A stretch of 35,276 nt of DNA from Flavobacteriales bacterium (GCA_017987895.1 JAGNSU010000029.1:1-35276); one strand, 5' to 3'. Shown: positions 1-9,208, counted from the stretch's first letter. Translations and numbers: made by a program. Notes: generated by a model not told the origin, from the letters alone.

Positions 1-1533
1 ATGTGAACGGATTGCTGGTGCAAGGCGGCGGCGCGATCTGCGCGAGCCTGGATGTGGCCGGTGCCCAGTACAACGTGAGCAGCCCGAGCGCAGGCACCCT
101 GAGCGCGGATGACGACGAAGTATGCTTCGAAGAGGGTACGGTCACTATCTCAGCCACCCCGAATGGTGATGCAGTTGTACCGGCGGGCTATAGCACGGTA
201 TACGTGCTGACGCAAGGTGCGGGCCTGACGATCGTGAACGCAGGTGCGACCCCAAGTTTTGAGATCAGCGCGATCGGTGAGTACACGATCCATACTTTGG
301 TGTACGACCCCAACACGCTGGACCTGTCCATCGTGGAATTGGGTGTTACCACGGGCTTCGATGTGAACGGATTGCTGGTGCAAGGCGGTGGCACGATCTG
401 CGCGAGCCTGGATGTGGCCGGTGCGTCCGTAACGGCGGTGGAATGTCCGCTGAATTGTGATGCACTTGCAGGCACCCTGAGCGGTGGTGCGGATGTGTGC
501 GGCACCAATGGTGTGGCCACACTCACTGCCACTGCCAACGGCGACGCGAACGTACCAGCGGGATACAGCACGGTGTACGTGCTGACGCAAGGTGCGGGCC
601 TGACGATCGTGAACGCAGGAGCGGCCCCGAGCTTCGACGTGACCGAAGATGGACTCTACACGATCCACACCCTGGTGTACGACCCCAACACGCTGGACCT
701 GTCCATCGTGGAGTTGGGCGTGACCACGGGCTTTGATGTGAACGGATTGCTGGTGCAAGGTGGCGGTGCGATCTGCGCGAGCCTGGATGTGGCCGGCGCC
801 CAGTACAACGTGAGCAGCCCTGGTGCGGGAACACTGTCCGCCGAGGCTTCGGAAGTCTGCCTGATCGATGGCGTGGCCACATTGACGGCCGCTGCCAATG
901 GCGACGCGAACGTGCCAGTGGGTTACAGCACCGTGTTCGTGCTGACGCAAGGTGCGGGCCTGACGATCGTGAACGCCGGAGCGGCCCCGAGCTTCGACGT
1001 GACCGAAGATGGACTCTACACGATCCACACCCTGGTGTACGACCCTAACACGCTGGACCTGTCCATAGTGGAGTTGGGCGTTACCACGGGCTTTGATGTG
1101 AACGGATTGCTGGTACAAGGCGGTGGCGCGATCTGCGCGAGCCTGGATGTGGCCGGCGCCGCGATCAACGTCATCGAATGCAGCACGGACTGTATCGCCG
1201 ATGCGGGTACCATAGCGGCTGAAGATCCCATCGTATGTCGTTCGGGTGGTAACGCGACCCTTACCGGTATCCCCGGAGGCAATGCACTGGTTCCTGCTGG
1301 ATACCAGACCGTGTATGTCCTGACCCGTGGTTTCGGTCTCACCATCGTTCAAGCGAGTGCGACACCCGTGTTCAACGTGCAACAACTCGGTCTGTACCGA
1401 ATTCACACCCTGATCTACGATCCCGCGACGCTGGATCTCTCGATCGTGCAGTTCGGCACAACCACCGGTTTCGATGTGAACGCCCTTTTGATACAGGGTG
1501 GAGGTACGATCTGCGCCAGCTTGGATGTGACCG
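1..1533 (+). repeat. Tandem 360-378 bp coding repeats
   Basis: The sequence ATGTGAACGGATTGCTGGT recurs at 1, 361, 736 and 1096 (one base differs at 1096), and a diverged copy starts at 1474. Unit lengths are 360, 375, 360 and 378 bp. All lengths are multiples of three, so frame is kept. The first units match for long stretches including third codon positions, which indicates recent duplication or homogenisation. The 375 and 378 bp units carry a short cysteine-containing insert (near ECPLNC and ECSTDC). Confidence 0.9.
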
Positions 1534-1940
1534 GTGCCCCGCACTTGGTGGTTGGTCCCTTCCTGTGCTCCCTCCTCAACGGCATCTTCGGTGCCGCTCA
1601 GCAGAGCACCGATGCCCTGGTGTTGCAGGATGGTACCGAGATCGACGCCGAGATGCTGAAGGCGATCGAAATGGACATGCCTGCCTCGGTAACCGCCGTT
1701 TGGCCGAACCCTGTGCGTGATGTGCTGAATGTGGAATTGACCGTGCTGTCTGAAACCCAGTTGGGGCTCTCCGTCACCAACAGTCTCGGACAGGAAGTCG
1801 CACCGCGCATCGGTATCAACGCTGGTGTGGGTGTTAGCAGAACTACGATCGATGTCGCCGCACTTCCGGTCGGCACCTATTTCCTGCGGCTCTCCGCTGG
1901 CGATGGCGTGACCACTGAGAGGTTTGTGAAGGTGGATTGA
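1..1940 (+). CDS. Repetitive T9SS-secreted surface protein, 5' end outside window
   Basis: This is the C-terminal 645 residues of a larger protein. The reading frame is open through the left edge, and the first visible GTG is an internal valine (the repeats read DVNGLLVQGGG). The visible part is about four near-identical modules of 120-126 residues. Each holds a segment like GYSTVYVLTQGAGLTIVNAG, then YTIHTLVYDPNTLDLSIVEL, and ends at ICASLDVAGA. The last module is clearly more diverged. From about residue 555 comes a type A T9SS sorting domain: WPNPVRDVLNVEL, then NSLGQEV, then LPVGTYFLRLS and a final basic tail. The protein should cross the outer membrane by T9SS and be anchored or released at the surface. 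Similar modules occur in large Bacteroidota adhesin-like proteins, but I know no proven function. T9SS assignment is strong; a role in adhesion is only a guess. Confidence 0.85.
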   Translation, partial: VNGLLVQGGGAICASLDVAGAQYNVSSPSAGTLSADDDEVCFEEGTVTISATPNGDAVVPAGYSTVYVLTQGAGLTIVNAGATPSFEISAIGEYTIHTLVYDPNTLDLSIVELGVTTGFDVNGLLVQGGGTICASLDVAGASVTAVECPLNCDALAGTLSGGADVCGTNGVATLTATANGDANVPAGYSTVYVLTQGAGLTIVNAGAAPSFDVTEDGLYTIHTLVYDPNTLDLSIVELGVTTGFDVNGLLVQGGGAICASLDVAGAQYNVSSPGAGTLSAEASEVCLIDGVATLTAAANGDANVPVGYSTVFVLTQGAGLTIVNAGAAPSFDVTEDGLYTIHTLVYDPNTLDLSIVELGVTTGFDVNGLLVQGGGAICASLDVAGAAINVIECSTDCIADAGTIAAEDPIVCRSGGNATLTGIPGGNALVPAGYQTVYVLTRGFGLTIVQASATPVFNVQQLGLYRIHTLIYDPATLDLSIVQFGTTTGFDVNALLIQGGGTICASLDVTGAPHLVVGPFLCSLLNGIFGAAQQSTDALVLQDGTEIDAEMLKAIEMDMPASVTAVWPNPVRDVLNVELTVLSETQLGLSVTNSLGQEVAPRIGINAGVGVSRTTIDVAALPVGTYFLRLSAGDGVTTERFVKVD

Positions 1941-1952
1941 TCCAAGACGTCC

Positions 1953-2007
1953 GGTGAGGCGGGGCTCGGGAAGCGCGGACGAAAGTCCAAGCGACCTGGG
2001 CCTCGCC
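1953..2007 (+). terminator. Structured element / probable terminator after the T9SS gene
   Basis: GGTGAGGC (1953-1960) pairs with GCCTCGCC (2000-2007), eight pairs with one G-T wobble. Inside sits GGAC-GAAA-GTCC (1977-1988), a short stem capped by a GNRA-type tetraloop. ATTTTC follows the outer stem. It begins 13 bp after the stop codon at 1940, as expected for a terminator, but the two-level structure is more elaborate than a simple hairpin. Confidence 0.45.
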
Positions 2008-2105
2008 ATTTTCGGGATGGTCCTTTCGTGGAGTTCTGACGATCGTGTGACGACAGAGGCGATGCGCGTAACCTGCTTTGCGGCCTCAAAACACGGTTCC
2101 ATTCC

Positions 2106-3332
2106 ATGCGCCTCGCTACCCTTCTTTCGATCGGCCTTTTTGCTGGTGTCCTCCATGCACAGACCACGGTAACAGTTACCACCGGCCCGGCCAACTCCGA
2201 GCAGACGTGGTACAGCCTGGCCAATGGTGTCGTTGGCTCGGCGCCCCTGGCCGAATGGGACCTCGCTTTCGAGATACAAGGGTTCACGGCGAGCATCCTC
2301 GCCAACGGGGCGAAGGGCATCGTGCTCTACAAGGCGCCATACGCCATCGGAGATTGGGCGCTGGTCGACACGAACGGTATGAGCACCACCTGGACCACCT
2401 CGTACAACAGCGATGGCGATTGGAGCAGCGGCGCCTTCAACCAAGGGCTCACCACCGACGAGTTCGATCTGGGGTGGGGCGTGTACAATATGATCACCCA
2501 TTCCGTGGTGGGTGACAGCTTGTTCGTGATCAAGCTCGCTAACGGGACGTTCAAGAAGATCCGCATCGACGCGCTCGCCACCGGCAGCTACACCTTTACC
2601 TGGGCCGATGTGGACGGTGCCAACGAACAGACCGCTTCACTCGACAAGGCGGCTTATGCCGATAAGAACTTCGCCTACTACAGCCTGGAGAACAGTGCGG
2701 CCCTCGACCGCGAACCGGTGAATACCACCTGGGACCTGCTCTTCACCAAGTACACCACGTTCATCCCGACGCCTTACGGTGTTTCCGGCGTGCTCAGTAA
2801 CAAGTACATCACCTCGCTCCGCGTGGATGGCCTGGACCCATCCCTCGCGGACTGGACAAGCGCACCGTTCGATACCGTGATCAACACGATCGGCTACGAC
2901 TGGAAGACCTTCAACATGCAGACCTTCCAGTACGAGTACGACCAGGACCTCACCTTCTTTGTGCAGGACCAGGCAGGTTCCATCTGGAAGCTCCTCTTCA
3001 CCGAATACGGCGGGACCGCCACGGGCGATATGACCTTCACCCAGGAATTGGTAAGCGCCCTAGCGGTGGATGATCGCACCTCGAACGGCCAGGTGGTGGT
3101 GGTCCCCAACCCAGCCACGGACGCGGTGAACGTGTTGTTCGACATTCCCCCCACCGATGCTGTGCTGACCATGTACGATATCACTGGCAACCTTGTGCGC
3201 AACGAGCGCTTCGCGGGTCTGGCGCCTATGTCCACCCGGGTGATCGATATCTCCGGGTTGGGCGCCGGGATCTATTCGCTGCGCGTGGAACATGCCCATG
3301 GGGCGGTGACTTCCCGTTTGGTGGTGCGATAG
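2106..3332 (+). CDS. HmuY-like protein with T9SS sorting tail
   Basis: This 408-residue protein begins with a signal peptide (MRLATLLSIGLFAGVLHA, cleavage near A18). It has two WDL-type segments typical of HmuY-family hemophores: WDLAFE at 51 and WDLLFTKY at 209. These are followed by GVSGVLSN and NTIGYDWK (260-267). From about residue 330 comes a T9SS sorting domain (VVPNPATDAVNV, MYDITGNLV, LGAGIYSLRV, VVR end). HmuY proteins bind heme at the cell surface and pass it to a TonB receptor. Here the receptor gene follows 149 bp downstream and a second HmuY-like gene follows that, which supports the assignment. HmuY homologues are usually lipoproteins, so the T9SS tail suggests a different route to the surface. 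The heme-ligand residues are not certain, and the bound ligand could be another metalloporphyrin or something unrelated. Confidence 0.75.
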   Translation: MRLATLLSIGLFAGVLHAQTTVTVTTGPANSEQTWYSLANGVVGSAPLAEWDLAFEIQGFTASILANGAKGIVLYKAPYAIGDWALVDTNGMSTTWTTSYNSDGDWSSGAFNQGLTTDEFDLGWGVYNMITHSVVGDSLFVIKLANGTFKKIRIDALATGSYTFTWADVDGANEQTASLDKAAYADKNFAYYSLENSAALDREPVNTTWDLLFTKYTTFIPTPYGVSGVLSNKYITSLRVDGLDPSLADWTSAPFDTVINTIGYDWKTFNMQTFQYEYDQDLTFFVQDQAGSIWKLLFTEYGGTATGDMTFTQELVSALAVDDRTSNGQVVVVPNPATDAVNVLFDIPPTDAVLTMYDITGNLVRNERFAGLAPMSTRVIDISGLGAGIYSLRVEHAHGAVTSRLVVR

Positions 3333-3335
3333 GTT

Positions 3336-3382
3336 CGGTCCGGTGCCACTGCGGTCCCCTCACCCGTTGGGTGGCCGGACCG
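3336..3382 (+). other. Nested inverted repeats between HmuY-like and receptor genes
   Basis: CGGTCCGG (3336-3343) is complementary to CCGGACCG (3375-3382). Between them CACCC-GTT-GGGTG (3361-3373) forms a second small hairpin. There is no T-run after it. It could act as an attenuator, a processing site or a weak terminator that lowers receptor expression relative to the hemophore gene. Confidence 0.35.
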
Positions 3383-3481
3383 TTGGCATTGAAAGCGGTG
3401 ATCTACCCTGCCGTGACAGAAGGCCCCCACCCAGCGGGGATCTTCGCGGCACGGGATCCGGCTTTGGTCGATCCTATTGGA

Positions 3482-5737
3482 ATGCGCGCCGCTGCCCTTC
3501 TCGTTCTGCTCCTCCTCCCCATCGCACAGTTGTGGGCGCAGCGCGTCATCCAGGTGTCCGACGCGGTGGATGGCGCGCCGGTCCCGTTCGCAGGGCTTGA
3601 ACTGCTTTCCGCGGACAGTGTGCGTTTGGCCGCGCTCGCCACGGATCAACAGGGACAAGCCAGGCTTCCACCGGAATTCGGCAGCGCAATGAGGTTGGTC
3701 CGCATTACGGCCCTGGGTTTCGCGTCGCGGGTGCTGCCTATCGCCTCAAATGATATGCGGGTGGCCTTGCAGCGGGATCAACGTGTTCTTCGGGAAGTGG
3801 TGGTTACGGGTCAATACGCCCCTACCTCTACCGATCAGGCCGTTCACAAGGTGCGTGTGATCGACGAGCACCGCCTGAAAGCCCTCGCCGCGAACGACCT
3901 CAGCGATGCGTTGCGCAATGAGTTGAACATCCGCCTTTCGCAGGACAATATCCTCGGTTCGTCCGTGAGCATGCAGGGCTTGAGCGGTGCGAACGTGAAA
4001 GTGCTGGTGGATGGTGTGCCGGTGATCGGCCGCCTCGACGGCGACCTCGATCTGGCGCAGATCGGTGTGAACGGCATCGCACGCATCGAAGTGGTGGAAG
4101 GTCCGCTCAGCGTGAGCTATGGCAGCAACGCATTGGCAGGCACCATCAACCTGATCACCAAGCGCAATGCGGGCTCCGCGCCATCCGTGAAGCTCTCGGC
4201 CTACGCCGAGCAGATCGGACGTCTGAACCTCTGGGGCACTTACGCGCAGCGCTGGGGCCGCCACCATTTGAACGTGAACGCCGGCCGCGACTTCTTCAAC
4301 GGCTGGAACCCGACCGATCAAGGCATCCCCGACTTAGGTCCCTCACCAGCCGACACCACACGCTACCAGCAATGGAAACCGCGTGAGCAATACACCGCAC
4401 GCATCAACTACCGCTGGAACGGCGCGCGGTGGCAGTTGGGCTACAAGAGTGAGTATGCCGATGATGTGATCACCGACCGTGGCATGCCGCGTGAGCCGTA
4501 CCGAGAAACCGCCTTCGATGAACGCTACCACACCGTACGTGCGGACAACGCCCTTTTCGCCGACCGCATTTGGGAGAACGGACGCAAGCTGACCCTGCTG
4601 GCCGCGCATAACCGCTACGCCCGCACCCGGAACACCTGGCTGCGCGACCTCACCACGCTCGATGGCGAATTGGTGCCCTCGGAGAGCATGCAGGATACCT
4701 CGCGTTTCACGCTTAGCAACGTGCGAGCGGTGTATGCCAGCGCCGGGGATAGTGCCCGCCTGCGCTATGAATTCGGCACCGACCTGAACTACGAGACCGG
4801 TTCCGGTGGCCGCATCGAAATGGGCGACCAGGTGATCGGTGACTATGCGCTGTACACCAGCGTGGAGTACCGGCCCGTGGAGAAGCTCACACTTCGCCCC
4901 GCTCTTCGCTACGCGTACAACACGGTCTATGGTGCGCCTTTGCTGCCCTCCATCAACCTGCGCTGGAGCCTGGTTCGGAACGTGGTGCTGCGCGCCAGTT
5001 TCGCCCAAGGGTTCCGCGCTCCTTCGCTCAAGGAGCTGCACCTGTTCTTCGTGGATGTGAACCACAACATCCAGGGGAACACGGATCTGCGTGCCGAACG
5101 CTCGAACAACTACAGCCTCTCCTTTACCTGGACCAAGGCCGGAGAGAAGGGTTCCTGGCGCGCGGAGATCAGCGGCTTCTACAACGATGTGCAGGACCTG
5201 ATCACCTTGACGCAAGTGGATGCATCGCTCTACGCGTATACCAACATCGGCACGTACCACACCGCCGGTGGCACATGCGGCCTGGGCTGGGAGGATGCGC
5301 GGTGGTCCTTTACGGTGGGAGCGAACCTCACCGGCCGCAGCGACGACCTCGCACGACAGCAGCCAGAGAACTACCTCTGGGCGCATGAGGCCCGTGCCTC
5401 GGGGCAATACACCTGGGCCAAGGGCGGGCTCACCGCGCAAGTGTTCTACAAGTATCAAGGGGAGCTCACGAACTACACCACCGTGAGCGATGGTTCCGTG
5501 GTTCGTGGCACGATCGAGGCGTACAGCATGGCGGATGCCTCGATCACCAAGTCGCTGTGGCGGGAACGTATCGGGATCACCGTGGGCACGAAGAACCTCT
5601 TCGACGTGCGCAATGTGACCACAACCGCTTCCGACACGGGTGGTGCGCATACGAGCGGTGGAAGCAGCGTGCCCATGATGACCGGGCGGATATGGTTCCT
5701 GCGTCTCAACGTGGATATCAAAGGGAAGGACCGATGA
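3482..5737 (+). CDS. TonB-dependent outer-membrane receptor (heme/hemophore-receptor-like)
   Basis: I chose the ATG at 3482 because it starts a clean signal peptide (MRAAALLVLLLLPIAQLWA); the frame is open further upstream but without a leader. The product is 751 residues. After the signal peptide comes a carboxypeptidase-regulatory-like domain (about 22-98), a TonB-box-like REVVVTG (104-110), and a plug domain (about 115-235) with VLVDGVPVIGR, IARIEVVEGPLSVSYGSNA and AGTINLITK. The rest is a beta barrel ending in an aromatic-rich strand (RIWFLRLNVDI). It should bind a surface-delivered substrate and import it using TonB/ExbBD energy. HmuY-like genes on both sides suggest heme or a heme-protein complex. 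The stop codon overlaps the start of the next gene (ATGA at 5734-5737), so the two are very likely translationally coupled. Confidence 0.88.
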   Translation: MRAAALLVLLLLPIAQLWAQRVIQVSDAVDGAPVPFAGLELLSADSVRLAALATDQQGQARLPPEFGSAMRLVRITALGFASRVLPIASNDMRVALQRDQRVLREVVVTGQYAPTSTDQAVHKVRVIDEHRLKALAANDLSDALRNELNIRLSQDNILGSSVSMQGLSGANVKVLVDGVPVIGRLDGDLDLAQIGVNGIARIEVVEGPLSVSYGSNALAGTINLITKRNAGSAPSVKLSAYAEQIGRLNLWGTYAQRWGRHHLNVNAGRDFFNGWNPTDQGIPDLGPSPADTTRYQQWKPREQYTARINYRWNGARWQLGYKSEYADDVITDRGMPREPYRETAFDERYHTVRADNALFADRIWENGRKLTLLAAHNRYARTRNTWLRDLTTLDGELVPSESMQDTSRFTLSNVRAVYASAGDSARLRYEFGTDLNYETGSGGRIEMGDQVIGDYALYTSVEYRPVEKLTLRPALRYAYNTVYGAPLLPSINLRWSLVRNVVLRASFAQGFRAPSLKELHLFFVDVNHNIQGNTDLRAERSNNYSLSFTWTKAGEKGSWRAEISGFYNDVQDLITLTQVDASLYAYTNIGTYHTAGGTCGLGWEDARWSFTVGANLTGRSDDLARQQPENYLWAHEARASGQYTWAKGGLTAQVFYKYQGELTNYTTVSDGSVVRGTIEAYSMADASITKSLWRERIGITVGTKNLFDVRNVTTTASDTGGAHTSGGSSVPMMTGRIWFLRLNVDIKGKDR

Positions 5738-6708
5738 ACGGAGGCCTGCGGAACATGATGGTGTGGATGGCGCTCGCCGGAACGCTCTCCTCGTGCTTGA
5801 AGGAGGAGCTACCCGTGCCCGCCCGCCCGCGCGGCGATGTGGCGGAGGTGGAGACCTGCATGGGGCCCGGCTATCAGGACCAAGTGTGGGTGGACCTGGG
5901 CACGCGTTCCGTGCGGAGCACGAATTTGAAGACCGCCTGGGACCTGGCTTTTGAAGGTGCCCCTGACGGATGGCATGTCATGCTCAACGGATCCCGCCTG
6001 CTCACGGCTTGGAACAGTGGCCAACAGGATATCGCGATCGACACCGATACCACGGGCATGTTCGCCGGACGACGGATCGATGCACCGAGCGGGGCGTTGG
6101 ACAGCACCGCGATCGGTGATCCGCGATCCACGCAGGATGTGTTCGTGATCGATCTCGGCTTCAACAGCCTGGGTCAGGCCCTTGGCCTGCGGAAGATCCA
6201 GTTCCTGGAGGTGAGCTCCGAGCGCTATCGTTTCCTCACTGCCGCGTTGGACGGCAGCGGCCTGCTGGAGCGCGAGGTGGTAAAGGACCCACAGCGCACT
6301 TTCACGATGTTCGGTTTCGCCACTGGAACCGTCACCATCGAACCGGCCGCCGGATCCTGGGACCTGGTGTTCACGCAGTACACGCACCAGTTCACCGATC
6401 CCTTCATCCCTTATCTCGTTACCGGTGTGCTCACGCCGCCCGGTGTTCGCGTGGGCCGCATCCCCGGTGCGGACTTCGCTTCGATCGAGCTCGCGGATAC
6501 GCTGGCCCATCCGTTCAGCACGCACCGCAATACCATCGGGTATGATTGGAAGGTCTATTCCTTCGATGATGGCACGTACGTGGTCGATCCTTCGCTCGCG
6601 TATATCGTACACGATGCGGAAGGTTACTTCCACAAAATGCACTTCGTCGATTTCTACAGTGAGCTCGGTGTTGTGGGTTGCCCGCGCTGGGAAGTGGTAG
6701 GGCTTTGA
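5734..6708 (+). CDS. HmuY-like lipoprotein
   Basis: The start at 5734 overlaps the receptor stop (ATGA) and follows a purine-rich AAGGGAAGGA, giving 324 residues. The N-terminus is a lipoprotein signal with lipobox LSSC (C21), so the protein should be lipid-anchored and probably surface-exposed. Like the gene upstream of the receptor it has two WDL-type segments, WDLAFE at 69 and WDLVFTQYT at 209. It then shows LVTGVLT and NTIGYDWK (266-273), matching the order and spacing of the first protein. The two are therefore paralogues of the HmuY hemophore type. It lacks a T9SS tail and ends at GCPRWEVVGL. Its likely job is to capture heme or a related ligand and hand it to the coupled receptor. The gene converges on the next one with only 5 bp between the stop codons. 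Confidence 0.75.
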   Translation: MNGGLRNMMVWMALAGTLSSCLKEELPVPARPRGDVAEVETCMGPGYQDQVWVDLGTRSVRSTNLKTAWDLAFEGAPDGWHVMLNGSRLLTAWNSGQQDIAIDTDTTGMFAGRRIDAPSGALDSTAIGDPRSTQDVFVIDLGFNSLGQALGLRKIQFLEVSSERYRFLTAALDGSGLLEREVVKDPQRTFTMFGFATGTVTIEPAAGSWDLVFTQYTHQFTDPFIPYLVTGVLTPPGVRVGRIPGADFASIELADTLAHPFSTHRNTIGYDWKVYSFDDGTYVVDPSLAYIVHDAEGYFHKMHFVDFYSELGVVGCPRWEVVGL

Positions 6709-6713
6709 GCTCC

Positions 6714-9194
6714 TCACATATCCATGTCGCCGCCGTTCTGATCGCGTGGCGTTTGCTTCCTGCGGAACAAGGAGGCGTTCTGTTCCCCGAACTTCCAGGT
6801 GAGCGTGAAGCGCACGAACCGCATCTCCCGTCGGCGGTAGCTCTCCTGCGACAGGTGGTCCGTTTCCACGGTATTGCCCCACTTGCGGGTGAAGAAGACG
6901 TCGTTCACGGAGAGCACCGCGCCGATCCGTTTGGTGAAGTCCTTCGACAGCGAGAGGTCCACCCCGTACTGCGGGATGGAACGCCCCTGCGCCTGGATCA
7001 TCGCGCTCTCGTATTCGCCGTTCACCTGGATGCCCCAATCCTTCGGCAAACGGTAGTTGATGAGCAACTTCGCGTTCCAGTTGGTGCCCGCGTTCCGATC
7101 CCCGCCATTGGCCGCGTTGAGCGCCACGTCCGTGTATTGCACGGTACCGCTCAAGGTGGTCTGCAGCCCGCTCACCGGTTCCACCTTGATCACGTTCTCC
7201 CAACCGCCGGTGACGCTGTAACTGCCGTTCACAAAGGTGCTGAGCAGAACGCTCGTGTCACTGGCCAGCGGCGTGCTATAACTCGTGATCGCTCCTTCGG
7301 TATAGCGGCCGAAGGCGCTCGTGAGCCATGTGGCCTTGCCGTTGAGGAAGGGTAGCAAGTGGTTCACCTCCGCCAAATTGCTCAGTTCCGGTGCCAATGC
7401 GGGATTGCCGATACGCACGTTCCGGCTGTCGCTGAACATGATCACCGGCATGACCTGCCAGAAGCGCGGTCGGCTGATCTTGCGCGAGAAGTTGATCTGT
7501 ACTTCGCGCTGGCCATCCTCCCATCGCCGCACGAGATAGATCGCCGGGAAGAGCGCCTTGAGCAGGTTGTCCGTGCCATCGGGGTAGCGGTATGCGAATT
7601 CCTGGTCCTTGTTGAGGATCTCGGTGATGAACATCGTCTGCTCGAAACGCAGGCCGGCCTGCAAGCTCCAACGCTCAGTGAGTTTCCGCGACCAGTTCAC
7701 GTAGACCGCGTTGGTCAGGTCGGTGATCATGTAATCGTTGGTGAGCGCGCTGTCCTGTACGCTCTCACCGAGCGGTGGTGCGGTAACGAAAACGTCCAAC
7801 CAGGTGCGGTCCAAACGCAAGTTGCTCTTCAGTCCATATTCCCACTTCGTGCGTGGGCTCACCGGGTCAACGAAGTCCAGTTGCCAGGTGATCTGGTCGA
7901 AGTACGAACCACCGGTGTTGTCCTGGATGCGTGGGGTGGCGGGATCCGGCGTGCCGTCGGCGATCGAACTACGCGTATCGAAGGTGGACCGGCTTTCCCG
8001 GTCCCAACGGTTGTAGGTGAGGTCGGTGCTCCATTCCTTTCCCTCCTTCGGTGCCTTGTGGCGGAACATCAGCTGCGATGTCAGGCTCTGGGTGTGGCTT
8101 TTCGAGATGTTGTGCTGGGTGCCTTGGGAAAGAGTGCTCCCTTCGGCATCGCGCGATGTGTACTGTTGCACATCATCGCCCTTCATGTCATGTATGCGGA
8201 AGCCCTGCGAAAGGCTCAGCGTGCTGCGGTTGCTCACCTGCCGGTCAACACCCACGCGCCCGCCGTGCATGAGTCTGCCCGCTTCGCTCGCGGTGGCTTG
8301 ATCGAAGAAGCCCGTGGTGATACCCTGGCTCAGGTCGGTGCGCGCCGTGGTGCCATCGGTCACATTGTTCCCCGTGTTGAAATTGTAGCTCACGTTGAAG
8401 CCCCAGCGTCCGTCCTTCATGTTGAAGTTCAGCCCGGCCTGGTAGCGGTCGTTGGTGCCTATGCCCCCTTGCACCTGCCCGCTGTAGCCGGGTTTGGTGT
8501 TCTTCTTCAGTACCACGTTGATGATGCCGCCCGTAGTGTTGGCATCGAAGATCACGGACGGGTTGGTGATCACTTCCACACGCTCGATCTCTTCGGCGGG
8601 GATCTGTTCCAGGCTCAAGGAGGAGGGGCGCCCATCCACCAGGATCTGCGGGCTTGCGCCACGCATCTGCACATTGCCTTCGAGGTCCACGCTCAGGCCG
8701 GGCACGTTCTTCATCACATCCACGCCGGTACCACCCCGTGTGCTCAGGTCCTTGTCCACATGGAAAACCCTGCGGTCCACTTGGAGCACGTTCGTGCTGC
8801 GGTCCTTCACCACTTCGACCTGTTGCAGGACATCGGCGTCGGTTTCGAGCAGCATGTTCCCCAAGTCCATCTCCACCATCTCGCGCGTAAGGGCGATCGG
8901 CCTCTCCAGTTCTTTATACCCGAGAAAGGTCACATGAAGGCGGTAACTTCCCAAGTGCAGTTGTTCCAGGACGAAATCGCCGTTGGGGCGGACCATCGTT
9001 CCGGTGATCACGCTATCCTTCTCCTGCGCATAGAGCGTTACCGTGGCGAACTCGGCCGGTTTCCGAGTACCGGCATCCAGCACTTTGCCATAGACCTTCC
9101 CAGTGGCAGGCCCTCCGCCTGGACGTTGAGCCAGCATTGGCGTGGCGATCAAGAGCCCCATCGAAAGCAGGGTTGCGGGGAGGCTAACGTGCAT
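6714..9194 (-). CDS. TonB-dependent receptor, outer-membrane beta-barrel family
   Basis: The ATG at 9194 is chosen because it begins a signal peptide (MHVSLPATLLSMGLLIATPMLA); a longer frame upstream has no leader. The product is 826 residues. Residues about 32-112 are a carboxypeptidase-regulatory-like domain (GKVYGKVLDAGTRKPAEFAT). A plug-like region at about 118-225 contains ILVDGRPSSLSLEQIPAEEI and VEVITNPSVIFDANTTGG. The remainder resembles the large Bacteroidota family often annotated as outer membrane beta-barrel protein (TonB receptor without a classical C-terminal barrel signature). The C-terminus is short and polar (QNGGDMDM). The substrate cannot be told from sequence and no SusD partner is present. 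It converges with the HmuY-like lipoprotein gene and is not part of that operon. Transport of a peptide, siderophore or glycan are all possible. Confidence 0.8.
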   Translation of the reverse strand: MHVSLPATLLSMGLLIATPMLAQRPGGGPATGKVYGKVLDAGTRKPAEFATVTLYAQEKDSVITGTMVRPNGDFVLEQLHLGSYRLHVTFLGYKELERPIALTREMVEMDLGNMLLETDADVLQQVEVVKDRSTNVLQVDRRVFHVDKDLSTRGGTGVDVMKNVPGLSVDLEGNVQMRGASPQILVDGRPSSLSLEQIPAEEIERVEVITNPSVIFDANTTGGIINVVLKKNTKPGYSGQVQGGIGTNDRYQAGLNFNMKDGRWGFNVSYNFNTGNNVTDGTTARTDLSQGITTGFFDQATASEAGRLMHGGRVGVDRQVSNRSTLSLSQGFRIHDMKGDDVQQYTSRDAEGSTLSQGTQHNISKSHTQSLTSQLMFRHKAPKEGKEWSTDLTYNRWDRESRSTFDTRSSIADGTPDPATPRIQDNTGGSYFDQITWQLDFVDPVSPRTKWEYGLKSNLRLDRTWLDVFVTAPPLGESVQDSALTNDYMITDLTNAVYVNWSRKLTERWSLQAGLRFEQTMFITEILNKDQEFAYRYPDGTDNLLKALFPAIYLVRRWEDGQREVQINFSRKISRPRFWQVMPVIMFSDSRNVRIGNPALAPELSNLAEVNHLLPFLNGKATWLTSAFGRYTEGAITSYSTPLASDTSVLLSTFVNGSYSVTGGWENVIKVEPVSGLQTTLSGTVQYTDVALNAANGGDRNAGTNWNAKLLINYRLPKDWGIQVNGEYESAMIQAQGRSIPQYGVDLSLSKDFTKRIGAVLSVNDVFFTRKWGNTVETDHLSQESYRRREMRFVRFTLTWKFGEQNASLFRRKQTPRDQNGGDMDM

Positions 9195-9200
9195 GGGGCG

Positions 9201-9208
9201 CAAAAGTA
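9201..9208 (-). promoter_or_regulatory. -7 promoter box, perfect TAnnTTTG match
   Basis: The minus strand reads TACTTTTG, an exact match to the Bacteroidota -7 consensus, ending 6 bp before the receptor ATG at 9194. Transcription would start at or next to the start codon, giving an almost leaderless mRNA. I see no clear -33 TTG at the expected distance. Confidence 0.5.

Noticed and set aside
150..2501. 783-codon open frame on the minus strand
   Set aside because: It runs antisense through the repeats, across the intergenic region and into the next gene. The open frame comes from codon bias and repeated DNA; the protein has no domain or leader.
4343..5650. 435-codon minus-strand frame inside the TonB receptor gene
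   Set aside because: Antisense shadow of a clear receptor gene; composition rich in H, V, R and G without recognisable motifs.
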